From NCBI GenBank assembly GCA_964035545.1, contig OZ037765.1, positions 10,782,698-10,846,697 on the forward strand: a DNA stretch of 64,000 bases, read 5' to 3'. This stretch comes from Bugula neritina. Taxonomy: Eukaryota > Bryozoa > Gymnolaemata > Cheilostomatida > Bugulidae. The translations under genes and the position numbers were made by a program. Shown piece by piece: positions 12,301-24,690 of this stretch (the stretch's first letter is position 1; each line of letters starts with the position of its first letter). The notes under the pieces were generated by a model, which was not told the origin of the DNA, made no database searches, and saw only the letters and a list, made by a program, of their open reading frames with translations.

Positions 12301-13784
12301 CGTCTAAAAGAAAAATGACAACTCCCCAAACTTGTATATTGAGGCTTTGCGCTAAACAATTTAATCATGAATAATATTGGCATCATAAATCGCCAATAAG
12401 TTTAATGAATTATACACAAATATTTATATTCTAACAAACGTAATTAAGATTGATTTGTCTTAGAACAAAAGTTTTTATAACATTTTTTAGTATTTTAAAG
12501 CTGTATGTTTTAGAGCATATACGTGCAATCAAATATTATATCATGTATACACATAAATACAACATTAGAGAATAGAACATTATGTGATTTTTGTATTGCA
12601 GATAATAACCCAGGTTGACAGTAAACTATTGAACAGTAAAACTAATCATCTTTATTTTACTCCAAATTTATATAGCTTATGGTTATAGCTCAATTGGTTT
12701 GCATTTGTTCAAAGTATAAAGAACTTAAGTTATGATCTGTAGATGTATCACAGCTGTATATAATTACGCTATAATTATATTTGCTCATTTGTAGTTAGCT
12801 GATTATAGAAAGTATGTGAGTCAATTATATATTTTCAGATTAATATGTCATATATCATGCTATAATATAATTTACTTGTACATGCAGATGTATTGATTAT
12901 ATGTCTGCCTGGTCCTTGCCTTTTTGGATAAAATTAATGATGAATCAATTGTTTACATCTCTGCAAGAAGCTAAAAACAGTGTTTCACCCTAAATTTAGT
13001 TGGAGTTACTTTATATTTGCAAAAAACCATGCATGCATGTATAGAAGTCCTCATAATTTTTTTAGCTGCCAACTAAATAGCAGCTTGAAAATCTGCTGCA
13101 AAATTCTTGCAAACTTGGTAGGCTGATTATTTGCAATATAAAATTTTCTTCAAATTGAAATATATGCGTTCAGGATAAATATTAGAAACTACTTGGTAGA
13201 TTGGCCATGCTTTATAAAACTTCAGCTACTGGGCATGTAAAGTGTAAACAGTTGTACCTACTATATAAGAAACAGAGACGTGCACGGGCCACAGAGCATT
13301 AGTAATGATTTTCCCCGCTAAAAAAAATTTGTATTGTAATACCTACACCTCTATACTGATAACTTATTAGTTGACTTTTGATTTTTTGAACCTGAACCGC
13401 TGAACTGGGTATTTTTCAGCTTATTAACCAGACCGTCCGACAAAGGTCTTGTCGGCTAGAAAGCCTGTAGGCTACCCTTTTTTTACAATATTATTACCAT
13501 ACTATTTATGAATTCATAATATTAAGAATCTAAGGCTACAAAAATCACGTGAGAGCAACTGGCGCAATATTCTAATTTTCCTATTTCTTCTTTCGTTCAT
13601 ATTGAAATCGAAGGCTGCCAACACCTCAAAGTCAAGCACATTGACAATGACAATCACAAAGACTCAATGAGTAAGAAATTAAACATAGAGCGGTCAATAG
13701 ATGAACACTAATAATTTCAAGAAAAGATAGTTCTTTGATATTGAATAGTTATTTATGTATTCCATATTCATTTTGCAGAGGAGT
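12301..13784. other. Gene-free spacer left of the main hexamer tract
   Basis: AT-rich DNA with no conserved coding sequence, no tRNA and no clear repeat. It probably includes SHTN1 upstream regulatory sequence. Confidence 0.5.
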
Positions 13785-14560
13785 GGCTGTAAGTGTAAGT
13801 GTAAGTGTAAGAGTAACTGTAAGACTCTTAGTCTTACACTATGACTAAGAGTAAAAGTAATACTAACTCTAAGTCTAACCAGTAGCACTAACTGTACGAC
13901 TAAGAATAAGAGTAAGACTATCAGTATGAGTATCACTAAGTGTAAAACTGAAAGTTATTGAATTTGACTTGCACTAACTAAGTAACTTAGTTATAGTTAC
14001 ACTTAGTCTTACTCTAACTCTTACTCTTAGTGATAATGATAGTCTTATACTTATAGTTATGCATAGTTACTCTTACTCTTAGTCTTGCTCTTACTCTTAG
14101 AGTTAGTCTCACTCTTACAGTCTTACTCTTAGTCAGTTAGTCGTATACTTATAGACTATAGTTAATGTTATACTTATACTTATAGTATTACTATTAGTAT
14201 TAGTATTAGTAATAGTTGTACTTAGACTAAATATAATACTTATAAGTTATAGTTATTTGTATAGATTATACTATAACTTATAGTTATTAATTTTAAGTTT
14301 AAGTTAAACTTAAAGTTAAAGTTAGTGTTATTGTTTTATCTAAACTTATAGTTATACTATTACTTATTTATATTATGGTTCAAGTTATACTTAATCTTTA
14401 AGTTTATCCTAAAGTTAATAGATCTTTGACTTATAGTTATAGTTACTGTAAGTGTAAGTCTTATACTTAAGCTTATAGTTATACTTAAGTGTAACTATTG
14501 GTATTACTTTAAGTTTAAAACGTTGAACGGTTAAGTCTTAAACTTGGGGTTGGTATGACC
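13785..14560. repeat. Long degenerate hexamer tract (NTTANT)
   Basis: About 775 bp are built almost entirely from hexamers of the form CTTACT, CTTAGT, GTTATA, ATTAGT, ACTTAT and reverse complements such as AGTAAG. TTA (or TAA) recurs in step with variable positions between. The left part reads GTAAGT/GAGTAA, the middle CTTACT/CTTAGT, the right ACTTAT/AGTTAT. No stable long unit is visible, so this is not a classic satellite. It lies in the SHTN1-MCPH1 spacer. Confidence 0.9.
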
Positions 14561-14699
14561 TAACTCTTAAGGCTAATCTTATCATACGATTTATCATAAT
14601 GATTATATTGATCATGATATTGATGATCATTATGGTGTGAGCGTGTTACAGCTTACAAAACGAGGTACAACCACAAGCGTTAAACTTAGTTAATACTTA

Positions 14700-14935
14700 A
14701 AGGTAATGTAAATGTCACACTTACTGAGTGTTAGTGATACTGATAGTATTGGTTACTCTTTGTCATAATCATACTGAAATTTATAGTCCCTATAAATATA
14801 AGACTAACCATAGGTATTATAATCATACTGATACTGATAGTCATACTCTTACTCAGTTATTTTTAGTTTTACTACTGTTAATACTAATACTAATTAATAT
14901 TAGCAATAACTTAGTTTTACTTTTAAAGTGTTAAC
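14700..14935. repeat. Further AGT/ACT hexamer patch
   Basis: A shorter continuation of the same composition (TACTGATAGT, TACTAATACTAAT) lies just right of the main tract. It is separated from it by sequence with TGATCAT palindromes (about 14590-14635). Confidence 0.65.
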
Positions 14936-16122
14936 AATAACTAAAGCTGTGTAACTAAATCTTAAGCTCCTTACATGGTAATGGTGAGCTTAGGTTACAT
15001 ATTGATTTATGGTACTACATATTAAGTAACAATTAATATAGATTGAAATTGGTGGCGGTCAAGAGAATTAAACTGTTTGAATCAGAGTTGGGGTCAACTG
15101 TTTGAATAAAGCCAATGAATCCATAGCTTGAGGTTTAAATTTTTATTTTAAAATAATAATTTCAGTTATATAAATATGTAATAAATAGTGATAGAATTAC
15201 AAGTAATTTAAATTCAATAGAAGCACCCATTAGCTATTACAATATAATCTTATCCCATTGATATTAAGATTATTGTCATTGGCATTTTATTTAGATGCTG
15301 AAATTAGTTTTTCCACCATGATTTCCTTAATCTTTTCGATGATCAAAATGGTTATTGGGATCATTTTTCAAGAACAAGTTCTATTGAATGAGAATTCGCC
15401 ATGTATGACAATTGTGTAATTATGGTTGAAATAAAATTTTATGTGATTGTTTTTTATAACCACAGACTTTGATAAAACAAAAATTAAATGTAAGTAGTAG
15501 ATCAATTTTAACAGTAAAACTGTCAAAAAATGCAATTTGAAATGGCACCTGAATGGTGTCTTGCAGCTTTGGCCTTTCAGTCTAAATCTTAATATTATAG
15601 TGCACATTACTTCATTCTAATGAAAATTGGTTATTCTCAATGTTTTCAAGTTGTTCAATTGATAATGGAAGATCTTTTAGTAAGGACGCGCTTGCTAATG
15701 GTACCAGAAATTTAAATCATGTTTTAATTTATGTTATCATTTTCTCTAAGTTATCAAATAATTTTTGCAAACGTTTTATTGTGTGTGTGATGCTGATATG
15801 CTATTAAAAGCATATTGAAGCTCCATTATATGCTAAATTCATAATTTAGTTATAAGTTAAATAATTTGGTAAAATGGAACATTCACTACTATAAAAAGAG
15901 TGCTTTAATTTGTTATGTTGTATATAAAAATGCATATACAAGTTGAAATTGTTTGAATTTTCTAATATCACTCAAGACATTGTTTAGCTCTAAATTTATA
16001 AATTAGAGTTAGCTAATGTGAATGATCTTTGCCTGCTTAACTCCGTTTATTTATAGTTTTAATTTGCAGGTATAGATGTTTATCGTGGAAAGAGTTAAAC
16101 AAAGGTTTACGCTTCATAAAAC
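14936..16122. other. MCPH1 upstream region
   Basis: AT-rich, with no conserved coding sequence. A possible acceptor (AATTTGCAG) near 16060-16070 could end a 5' UTR intron of MCPH1. The minus-strand open frame at 15368-15607 has no recognisable domain and no splice context. Confidence 0.5.
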
Positions 16123-19100
16123 ATGTCTGTCAACTTACCTCTGCTTGGTAGGTAGACATTTGGTCTTGACTTTCAAGGTTCACTTATAATAGTCTTTAGC
16201 TATTGACAGCAAACAATGTTTTATAGACTTTGTTGTATCACACTCACAAACAGCAACAAGTTAAAAATATGTTCCAATTATTATACTTTTCAAAATGATG
16301 AGCTTCCTACAGCTGTGTATGTATTTTAGCTCAAGCTAACTAAGCTTGTCACCTAGCATAGTAGGAGTTACGCAGAGTCTGCTCTGCCCCAACTAGCACT
16401 AACTACTGTATACAATAACAGCTTTGTTTTGTTATGAACTTTTTGGAAATTATTCTTAGTGGGATTTGTCGAACAAATTAAATGTAGAATGTAATTGCCA
16501 GAATAGTAGGTAGATGCAAGTAGGATAACATATAAAACAAAGCAACTCCTCAAACATTGTAATAATGCATGTAACCTTTGCTGTTGCTTTCCTTGAAATA
16601 AAACAGAATTTTGCATGAACGTAAAATTTTATAGAAGTGAATATTTTATAGACCTCCCCAGTCTGTAAAGATATGTGGCCCTTACATTGTGTTTTTTTTC
16701 CAATATGGCTAGTCTTATCAAAGAGCTTGCTATTTTGTTTTAATACTTTTATATAGGGGTGAAGGCATTTGTTGATGCAAAATCCGATCACGCAGACACC
16801 AGTGCCGCTGTCTCATCTGTGTTGGAGAAGTTGGGCGCTGTTGTATACGATAAGCTTCTTCCAAACGTTACCCACGTCATCTTTAAAGATGGTAGTAAAA
16901 GCACAGAACTTAAAGCAAGGAAACTTGGGGTTCATTTAGTTAGCGTCAGTTGGGTTGAAAGGTGCATACATACTTATTTGTCAACCGTAATTTTCTATAC
17001 AACAAAAATTATGATGAAAGTTTTAGTTTAATTTAATATTAAAATATTCCAAATGGTTTTGATTGAGAATGATTTACAACGGATGCTTTGTTCGTGCTTT
17101 ATTTTAATGGCTCTTTAATAATATTTATGAGTCATCAGTTTCATTATGAGTCATTCTGGTATTTACAGTTGCCGACAATCTAATCAGAGATCATCTGAAC
17201 ATCAGTTTCGGGTAGATCTGGAAAACAGTACAGGTAAAAGGGTATGTGTCGGATTTTCATAGATTTTACGGTCCATTGCTTGCACCAACTTATAGTTGAC
17301 AGCAGTTCAGCTCTTATGATATTTTATAGTTTCGTTTTGTAGAAAAAGAAATTAATTCAGCCCAAGACTTTTGAAGCAGAGCTTCAAGATGCTGCAATGA
17401 AATTGGCAAAAGAGAAGCAGAAGAAAGAAAAACATGGTATTGAGATTCCCGCTACTCTCAATATTGTAAGTCACACTAAATACTCACTAACTTGCCACTA
17501 ATCACCATTATATTCTAGTAGTGCTGCTCTTATGTAGTTATATAGTTTGATTAGTTTTTGTAGAGAAGAGAATTTTTTAGTGATGTATACATTTACCATC
17601 ACATAACCTAACTTACAGCCTAGTTCTGTCGCCATATTATGCCAATTAGTGTTGTGTCAACCATTCTCATGTAAACTGGTTTTTAATCATTGGATTTAGT
17701 CATTCCAACGTTTTACTTGTTCAGTTGCCATCTAGTGTTCTATTATTACTGGGTCTGCATTATGTTACTTACAACACATCACAAAAAATAACATTAAATG
17801 TTATTGTTTTGAGAAATTGTCAGCAATAAAATATTCGTCAAAGTTGCCCATCGATACTTCACATCTCGTTTCATGCGTCATTTATGCAGATAATTGTGCC
17901 AATCATATCATCATCATATTTTCAACCTAGTATTTTTACCTAGATTGCAGATCGTATGAATTTAGACCGTGTACTCGCTCATTGGACACCCCCGTCCTTA
18001 CAACGTAAACTAGATCGATGGAGGGAAGAGCAAGCTTCTGGCTCCAAGCCTCTCAACTCTTCCAGTAAGTCTTCCTTGCTGTCACGTTGTGCTGTGCAAG
18101 TAAACTCGTAAATTGTTGATGTTTTGTTGATAAGCTTCACGTCTAATATATATTTTATTAGGGACTCCTCTAAGACCTCCCCATCCAAATGAAATTCTCG
18201 GAAACAGTCCAGAGCTGAGAGCTTCACAAAAGGAAGTAGATAAAGCTTGTGTGATAGTCCCCATGTCGGTGTCCAAAAGTCCATCAAAGCCTGGCTGTAA
18301 TTATGTTGTTCCCGAGACACCGCTCAACTGTAGGAATATGCAGGAATGTTCAAGTATGGACCTGTGTACAACTGCAAATTCACATATTCATGGGGAAAAA
18401 ATAACTTTATCTGACTCAATGTCCCCCACTTTAGAGTGGGATCAGAATGTAGACTCGTTTCTTAACCAGCAAATCTCAGGCTCACCTTTACCTCCTGATT
18501 CCAGGCTAACAGCTGTCAGTCCAGCAGAAAAGAATACAGGCAACTTATCTTCCTTTATACCTGAGTTGAGTTTGTCTGAGGATGTATCTCTGCCTTCACT
18601 GGACAGCGGTGTGTCCTCTAACTCAGCTCTGGATATCTCTGTAACTGTCAAGAAACCGTTGAAAGTTAGGAGATCTTTAGGTAATAACTTGCGGAAAAAG
18701 TTTGTTTCTCCAATTAGATCGGACTCTAAGAACGAAACCAAAGCATCAACACCCATAAAAATTATCAATTCTCATTCCAATACTGCAAGTTTTGCTGAGT
18801 CATCTAAAACCCCAGATATGAGTAAGTTGAATAATGCATTCTCCAAGTTAAAGCCTCCACGAAGATCTAGTAGCGTAAATTCTGTACAGTCTAGTTCTAA
18901 GCCTGCTGTATCTAAAAAAATCCAATCAGCTTCTAGAAAGTCTAGCTGCTCAGCCATCATCCTGAAAGCGAAGTCATCCGATCTAGCGCCATCGTCTGAG
19001 CAGGTCAATAGTTCACACTTGGCAGCAAACCTCTCACTGACAGATGAAATCTTGGGTAGTTCGCTGAAGTTCACCGGCTCTTTCAGCTGCCAAAGTAAAA

Positions 19101-21757
19101 AATCAGGTTAGATGCTGTTCCACGCGAACTTCTTTACATTCACAATATCTATCACTTAGCTGTATCCGCAGTTGCCATGTTTGCATTGTTCACATCTTAT
19201 GTTTCAAAACAGTTTGAATATGTACATGTACAATGGGAATAAGTTGTGGTCTACATTTTGAATGGTCTTTATATTTTGTCAGCTGGTGGTCAACGTAGTC
19301 GGATCTCAGAGGATAAGTCTGGAAGTAAAAAGGGAAAAAGAAGTAAAAGAATAGTTTCCTTTATGTCAGATACCGACACATCTGGCGCAGGTGGTAGTGT
19401 TAGTTGCTCTGATTCCATCCATCAGCAGAATGATGACTCTGCCGATATAAGTTCCAGTGTATCTTTACACAATAGTACACAGGATGGTACTGAGAAAGGC
19501 AATGTGTTCGTGTCTGATGATGATGTGTGGATGTTTGATTCCAATCATCAGTTAGAGACATCCGGTCGAAAGTCCAGTACATCAGCTGAAACTTCATCAA
19601 GTTCTGGTCATAACAAACTAACTGGTCAGCCACTGGAGACCAGGCTCTACCTAAGTGAGATCAATTTAAATCACCGACAATCACGCTCATCTAAGAAGCC
19701 TAATATTGTCCTAACTAGTCTACATTCAGGGTAAGTTAAATGCTGTTATTTAACTCAGTAACTTGCATAAAATCATGTCTGTTGTTACAAATGATATGTG
19801 GTAGAAATATACAGTACGGATTCCTTTTTCTATATGTATTTTTATTTTCAGCTACAAATGGCGGTATGTTATAATTTTGATTGTTGAAACTGACTTTTCT
19901 GTTCAAAAATACTGTACCAATCATATTACTGGCTGAGTGTGTTGCTATGTACTGTTACATGCATGTGTTGAGTATGTTAGTGCATGCCTTCCTTTTATTT
20001 TATATAGTCACAATGTACACTTGCCAAAATTTTATTTTCATATAAACGCTAATTGTTTACTAAAATTGTTACAAATCATTTAATTTTTTGCATAAACTGT
20101 TTTTGCTGTAATAGAGACCGATCTATGGTGAAAAACATCATCAAAAAACTTGGGAGTTATGCCATCAATACAGTCGTTGATCGGGATACCACTCATGTTG
20201 TGTGTGGAGATGGACGTCGTACATTAAATGTGCTTAAAGGAATATCCTATGGCTGTTGGATTGTGTCTGTTGAATGGGTGAGAACTTAGTCCATATCTAC
20301 ATTGTGTCACCAAGTTATTCTGTCAAACTTATATGTAATTAGCAAATAAATATATGGAATAAAATTTTTTTGTGTAAAATACATAAGATATCATTTTTCA
20401 ATGAAAATTCTATTCATTTGCTCATATTTTTGTTTACATGTTTTATTGCTTTTTATACTTGGTTGTGTGTACTTTCTTTCCTCTATCTTAGGTTATGAAT
20501 TCTTGCTTTATTATTTTATAATTAGCAAAAACAATCAGTTTAGAATTGAATATCCGAATGAGAGTTTTTCATGCGTTGTGGCTTGATGTGCAGACATTAA
20601 TTGTTGGTAATTTCTGTCAGAGTTTTGGAGGTTCTTGTGGTTGCAGGTGTTGAGATCTCTTGAAGAAGGCGATTGGACTCGGGATGAGTCTAAATATTTG
20701 ATGACCAAGTCATTTCACGGATGCAATCTTACAAAAAGGCAGCATATCCGTACAAAAGGCAACCGATTGCTGTCTTCATTGAGTTCAATATATATAGCCA
20801 ATGATGTAATGCCTCCAAAAATGGATTTAACTCGGTTGATATCTCTAAATGGTGGACAGGTAAAGGAAACAATTTTGGTTTGATAAAACTCTCCAACTGG
20901 ATTTTCGAGTTTCAGTTGTTTGTTGATTTGTTCATGTGTACATCTAGCATATGCCCAAACCCCACAGATCTTTGACGGGGAATGTAATAGGCAATAACCA
21001 TGTCTTTCCAGGTTGTTAATGTGAGAAGAGCCAGCAAGATAGTCATTACTCAGACAGCTACATCACTCAAAGACAAGCGACCAGAAATAAAACCCAGTTG
21101 GGTGCTAGGTTAGTATTTTGACATTTGTTAGCTATTTCCTTGGTTCTTTTCTTGGGATAATTTTATTGCCAAGTTCACTGGGCTGGTTGCAAGTTTCGTT
21201 GAGTTGTAATTTTTTTATAATCACACTTTTTTAATAATTGCTTGACGTAATTTCATCAGTTTGATTACCAAATAGACAATACATGTATACAACTCTTATT
21301 GAACAAACTTAGTTTTGCTAGCATACAAATGTAATTGGTTTTGTACTTGAGAGGCTTTTAGGTTTCATTTTAATTACCCATTTCTTATATGAATTTTGCT
21401 TTACCTCAATTGGATTGAATTTATTTCTTGTCAGAAGCCTTATTCAATTTGGCTAATGTCTGGCCCTTGGTATTTTGTGATCTTTGTCTAACTGAATGTT
21501 GAAAATATTTTATTTGATTTCTGAAATTGTATCAAAATTTTAAATATTAATTTAAGAAGTGTTATACTCACTACAAAATGTTGGTGTTAAAATTATATTG
21601 TTAGCTATCCAAGTTTGTGTAGTTTATTGCTGGCTTTTTTGTAGACTGCGTCACGACTCAGAAGTTATTAAGTTATGTACCATATATGTGCTCTTCACCA
21701 GACAGCCCTGACAATGATAGTGACAGCATTGAGAGTAATGCTGTGTTCAATAGCTAG
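16123..21757 (+). CDS. MCPH1: Microcephalin (11 exons, complete)
   Basis: Exons: 16123-16147, 16757-16961, 17169-17241, 17343-17465, 17944-18064, 18162-19106, 19283-19730, 20115-20277, 20647-20859, 21012-21108, 21645-21757 (TAG). Phases join to give 841 aa (human 835). BRCT1 (about residues 9-85) shows THVIFKDG and the tryptophan motif VSVSWVE. A Ser/Lys-rich disordered middle comes from the 945-bp and 448-bp exons. BRCT2 (about 635-725) has IVLTSLHSG, TTHVVCG, RTLNVLKGI and GCWIVSVEWV, matching the human LVMTSMPS...TLNVLLGIARGCWVLS block. BRCT3 ends with KPSWVLDCV near the C-terminus. In other animals the protein controls chromosome condensation and the DNA damage response, and its C-terminal BRCT pair binds phospho-H2AX. 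The first coding exon is only 25 nt, but MSVNLPLLGVKAFVDA aligns with the human N-terminus. Confidence 0.93.
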
Positions 21758-22158
21758 TTCTGTGAACTTTGTATCTCAGGTTGCGTCTTACTAACTATTA
21801 TTCTTACTAAATAGCTATATTAAATTATTTTTAACTGATAAATGAACTCGTATACATAATATTATTTTATTGTTTATGCTGTATTCACATTGGTTGTGTT
21901 TAAACAGAATATTTTATTTTGACTTGTAATGTTGAAAGACAACACATCTCATCCAAATGATACAATTTTATCCATTTTCTAACTATAAAAGCCAAGCCGG
22001 TTATTGGTTTTGTGTAACTATCAATTTTGCATCATTTTAGTGATAGGCAAAATCATCACCATTACTCTTAAAATATTGCTAATGATTCTGGTACTTCCAA
22101 CTTTATTTAGTAGTTTGTCTTCTTGTTGAGTTAAATGTTCAAATTTGTCTTTTTATCT

Positions 22159-22164
22159 AATAAA
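22159..22164 (+). terminator. Candidate MCPH1 poly(A) signal
   Basis: An AATAAA lies about 400 bp after the MCPH1 stop codon and before the SINE remnant at 22479. Other AT-rich variants occur nearby, so the exact cleavage site is open. Confidence 0.4.
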
Positions 22165-22478
22165 CTGCAATGAATATTCAATAATATTTTTGTGAAAAAT
22201 CAATGTTGGCTAGTAGAGTTCTACTAGTTATATTGACTGCATAAATTGTAAAAATATTTGTCATGTCCAATAATACAATATTTGTTTTGCAGAGTAAATA
22301 CTGCACAGTCACTGTATATAGTGCTATATTGCATCATGAAGCCAACATTCTAATGATCCCCAGCATGCTTTTTTGCATTGGGGGAGGGGGGTAAGAGAGT
22401 CTTTGCTTGAAAGGGGTGGATATTATTTTCTTAGAGAGCCAACTGATATAATCTGCAACTATGTGAGTTTATCTAAGA

Positions 22479-22619
22479 GGGAGCAGCCATTGGTGATGTT
22501 AAGAAGAGCATCCAGTCATAATTTCTCCTGTACATTATGTGAATAAGTCATTAGCTTGCTTTAAAATCTCCTTTTCCAGCAGGGGTTCTCAGGGATAGTG
22601 ACTATAAACTTCTGCAAGT
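22479..22619 (+). mobile_element. SINE copy lacking its tRNA head
   Basis: GGAGCAGCC is joined directly to ATTGGTGATGTTAAGAAG and the rest of a SINE body (GCATCCAGTCATAATT, CAGGGGTTCTCAGGGATAG, ACTATAAACTTC). The full-length copy at 55390-55601 has the same ends but about 70 bp of tRNA-like sequence between GCAGCC and ATTGG. GCC occurs at both junction points, so a short-homology deletion explains this copy. Confidence 0.85.
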
Positions 22620-22776
22620 TGTTTTACGTATGTTTATCTGAGAACACAGCCGGCATGTTCACACAAGTGTTTGGTTCACAAAACTTCTAGAGAATTTTCC
22701 ACAGGTTTGAATGGCCGATTATGTAAATAAAATGGGTGCCATTCTATTTCTAGAATTATGTTCTCTCAATTGTTTT

Positions 22777-22862
22777 ACAACACATACATATATGTATATA
22801 CATACGCACACATATACACACACATACATACCCATATGCATACATATATACATACACATTTA
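22777..22862. repeat. TA/CA microsatellite
   Basis: Imperfect ACATACATATATGTATATAC-type dinucleotide repeats in the MCPH1/SLIMP-like spacer. Confidence 0.9.
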
Positions 22863-23404
22863 CATCTGACGCTTATCTTATAGTTATCTACCAACATCTA
22901 AACTCTCAATATGAATTCTTCAATACAAAATTCAACACATACCCCAGATGAAATGGAAAGAAGTTTTTAGAATAATTTACAGTAAAGGAAATAAAATGGA
23001 ATAATTAATCCTATTGGTAGTCAATGATGACTTTTGCTAATAAATATGTAGCTTGTTACTCAAAGGGCGTTAACTAAAATTCAAGCGATTCAACTTCAAG
23101 TAAATGTGCTAGCCTACCAATTACCGCTTCAACTATCGCTTTTTATATTTGACTTGCTCATTATTTGTTAATTTTTAAAGGACATCAAGCAACAATCTAG
23201 CGAGTCACACATCACTATTAGAAAGCGGTTTCCGCATCAAATCCAATATGGTTTTAATGAAGGTTTAAGCTTTGTGGAGTTGAACTAACTGAAATTGAGC
23301 ATTTTATTTAGCAAAGGTATAAACACATTTTTATAATTACTCTAGATTTAGCTTGTTCAATGTTGTAAATAATCAATAAGGCAAAAGTTTATAGTACCCA
23401 TGGC

Positions 23405-24110
23405 TGTTTAAGACTAAGCGTAATAGTAATACTGTAAGTGTAATACTAATAGTAATACAGTAATACTGTAATACTCTAATAGTAATAGTAATAGTAATAC
23501 TGTAAATCAGTATCACAAATGTAATACTAATAGTAATAGTAATACTATAACTATAGTAATACTAATAGTAATAATTATAATAATATTATTATAATTATTA
23601 GTATTACTAAGTCTAATAGTAATATTGGTATTACTTAATACTTAAAGTTAGAGACTAAAGTTTTTACTTATACTTATACTTATAGTTATAGTATAACTAT
23701 AAGTATTGCTATTACGAATAGTAATATCAATCTTTAGAGTTAGTCATTACATTACTCATTATGATTACTATTACTATTAGTATTACTATTAGTAATACTA
23801 ATAGTAATAGTATTACTATTACTATTAGTGTTACATTTACTGATTGAGTGATTTACTGTATTCCTATTACTTACTATTAGTATAAGTATTGCTAATAGTA
23901 AAAGTAATAATATATATATTGCTGTTACGATTGATATTACTATTAGATTTACTTTTCGTTTTACTATTAGTATTAGTGTTATACTATTACTATTACTATT
24001 AGTATTAGACTTAGAGTTAGTATTACACTTTCATTTTGATTTTGATTTAATGATTAAATCAAAATGAAAGTGAAAGTGTGATACTAATAGTAATACATCA
24101 ATGTGACTTA
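23405..24110. repeat. Hexamer tract ATTA(C/G)T, both orientations
   Basis: About 700 bp of AGTAAT, ACTAAT, ATTACT and ATTAGT hexamers, whose orientation flips several times. It is the cleanest example of the family also seen at 13785-14560. It ends in a long hairpin at 24019-24085. Confidence 0.9.
24019..24085. repeat. Imperfect hairpin, arms about 33 bp
   Basis: AGTATTACACTTTCATTTTG, continuing to 24050, faces its near reverse complement from 24052 to 24085 (GATTAAATCAAAATG then AAAGTGAAAGTGTGATACT). The loop is nearly absent. The arms differ mainly by a shift of a six-base repeat. Confidence 0.85.
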
Positions 24111-24690
24111 GACCTAATTTTGTAAATTTATATTTTTAGTCTAGCCAAGACTTATTTACCTGCAAAGCTACTGAATCTCTAATTGATTTTGTTGTTCAAT
24201 CCAGTTTGAGTATTTTTATAGAAAGTACCAGTAAAGCTTGAATTGACTAGCTTCACAATCAAACTTACCTAACTTAGCAAGACTTAAATGTTGTTTACTA
24301 AGTAAACAAATCTAATCAAGTCTTTTGTTTTTAGCAAGTCAACCAAGAGTGAAAACCTTCAAAACTTTGGTAAAGAAAAGGAATTTCAAGTATTCCAGTG
24401 AGTAAGTCAGAAAATTTGATTGAAGCTACACTCCTGCTATTGTCATTCCTTCAATTTTGAATTTTTAATCTTTCATCATTTAATATACTAAGTGATGGGT
24501 CTTTCACTCCGTAGTATTTTTGTTTTGATAAGAAAGCCAGATCTACAACTTTATTTTTATAGTGCAATTATGCAATAAATAAACAAACAATTTGTTTCAA
24601 TTAGCCTTGGATACATCCAATTTACGTGTCATCTTGAATTTGTGCATTAATTTTCTTGCACTTTTTTATCTAGCTTCTGGGATAATCAAT

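Noticed and set aside
13694-13936. 80-codon minus-strand frame of L, V, H
   Set aside because: Lies in the hexamer tract; composition explained by the repeat.
18442-19074. Two minus-strand frames opposite the long MCPH1 exon
   Set aside because: Shadows of the coding exon on the other strand.
24592-24690. Start of the SLIMP-like protein at 24592
   Set aside because: The codon there is TTG, and a likely splice acceptor lies between it and the first ATG at 24691.
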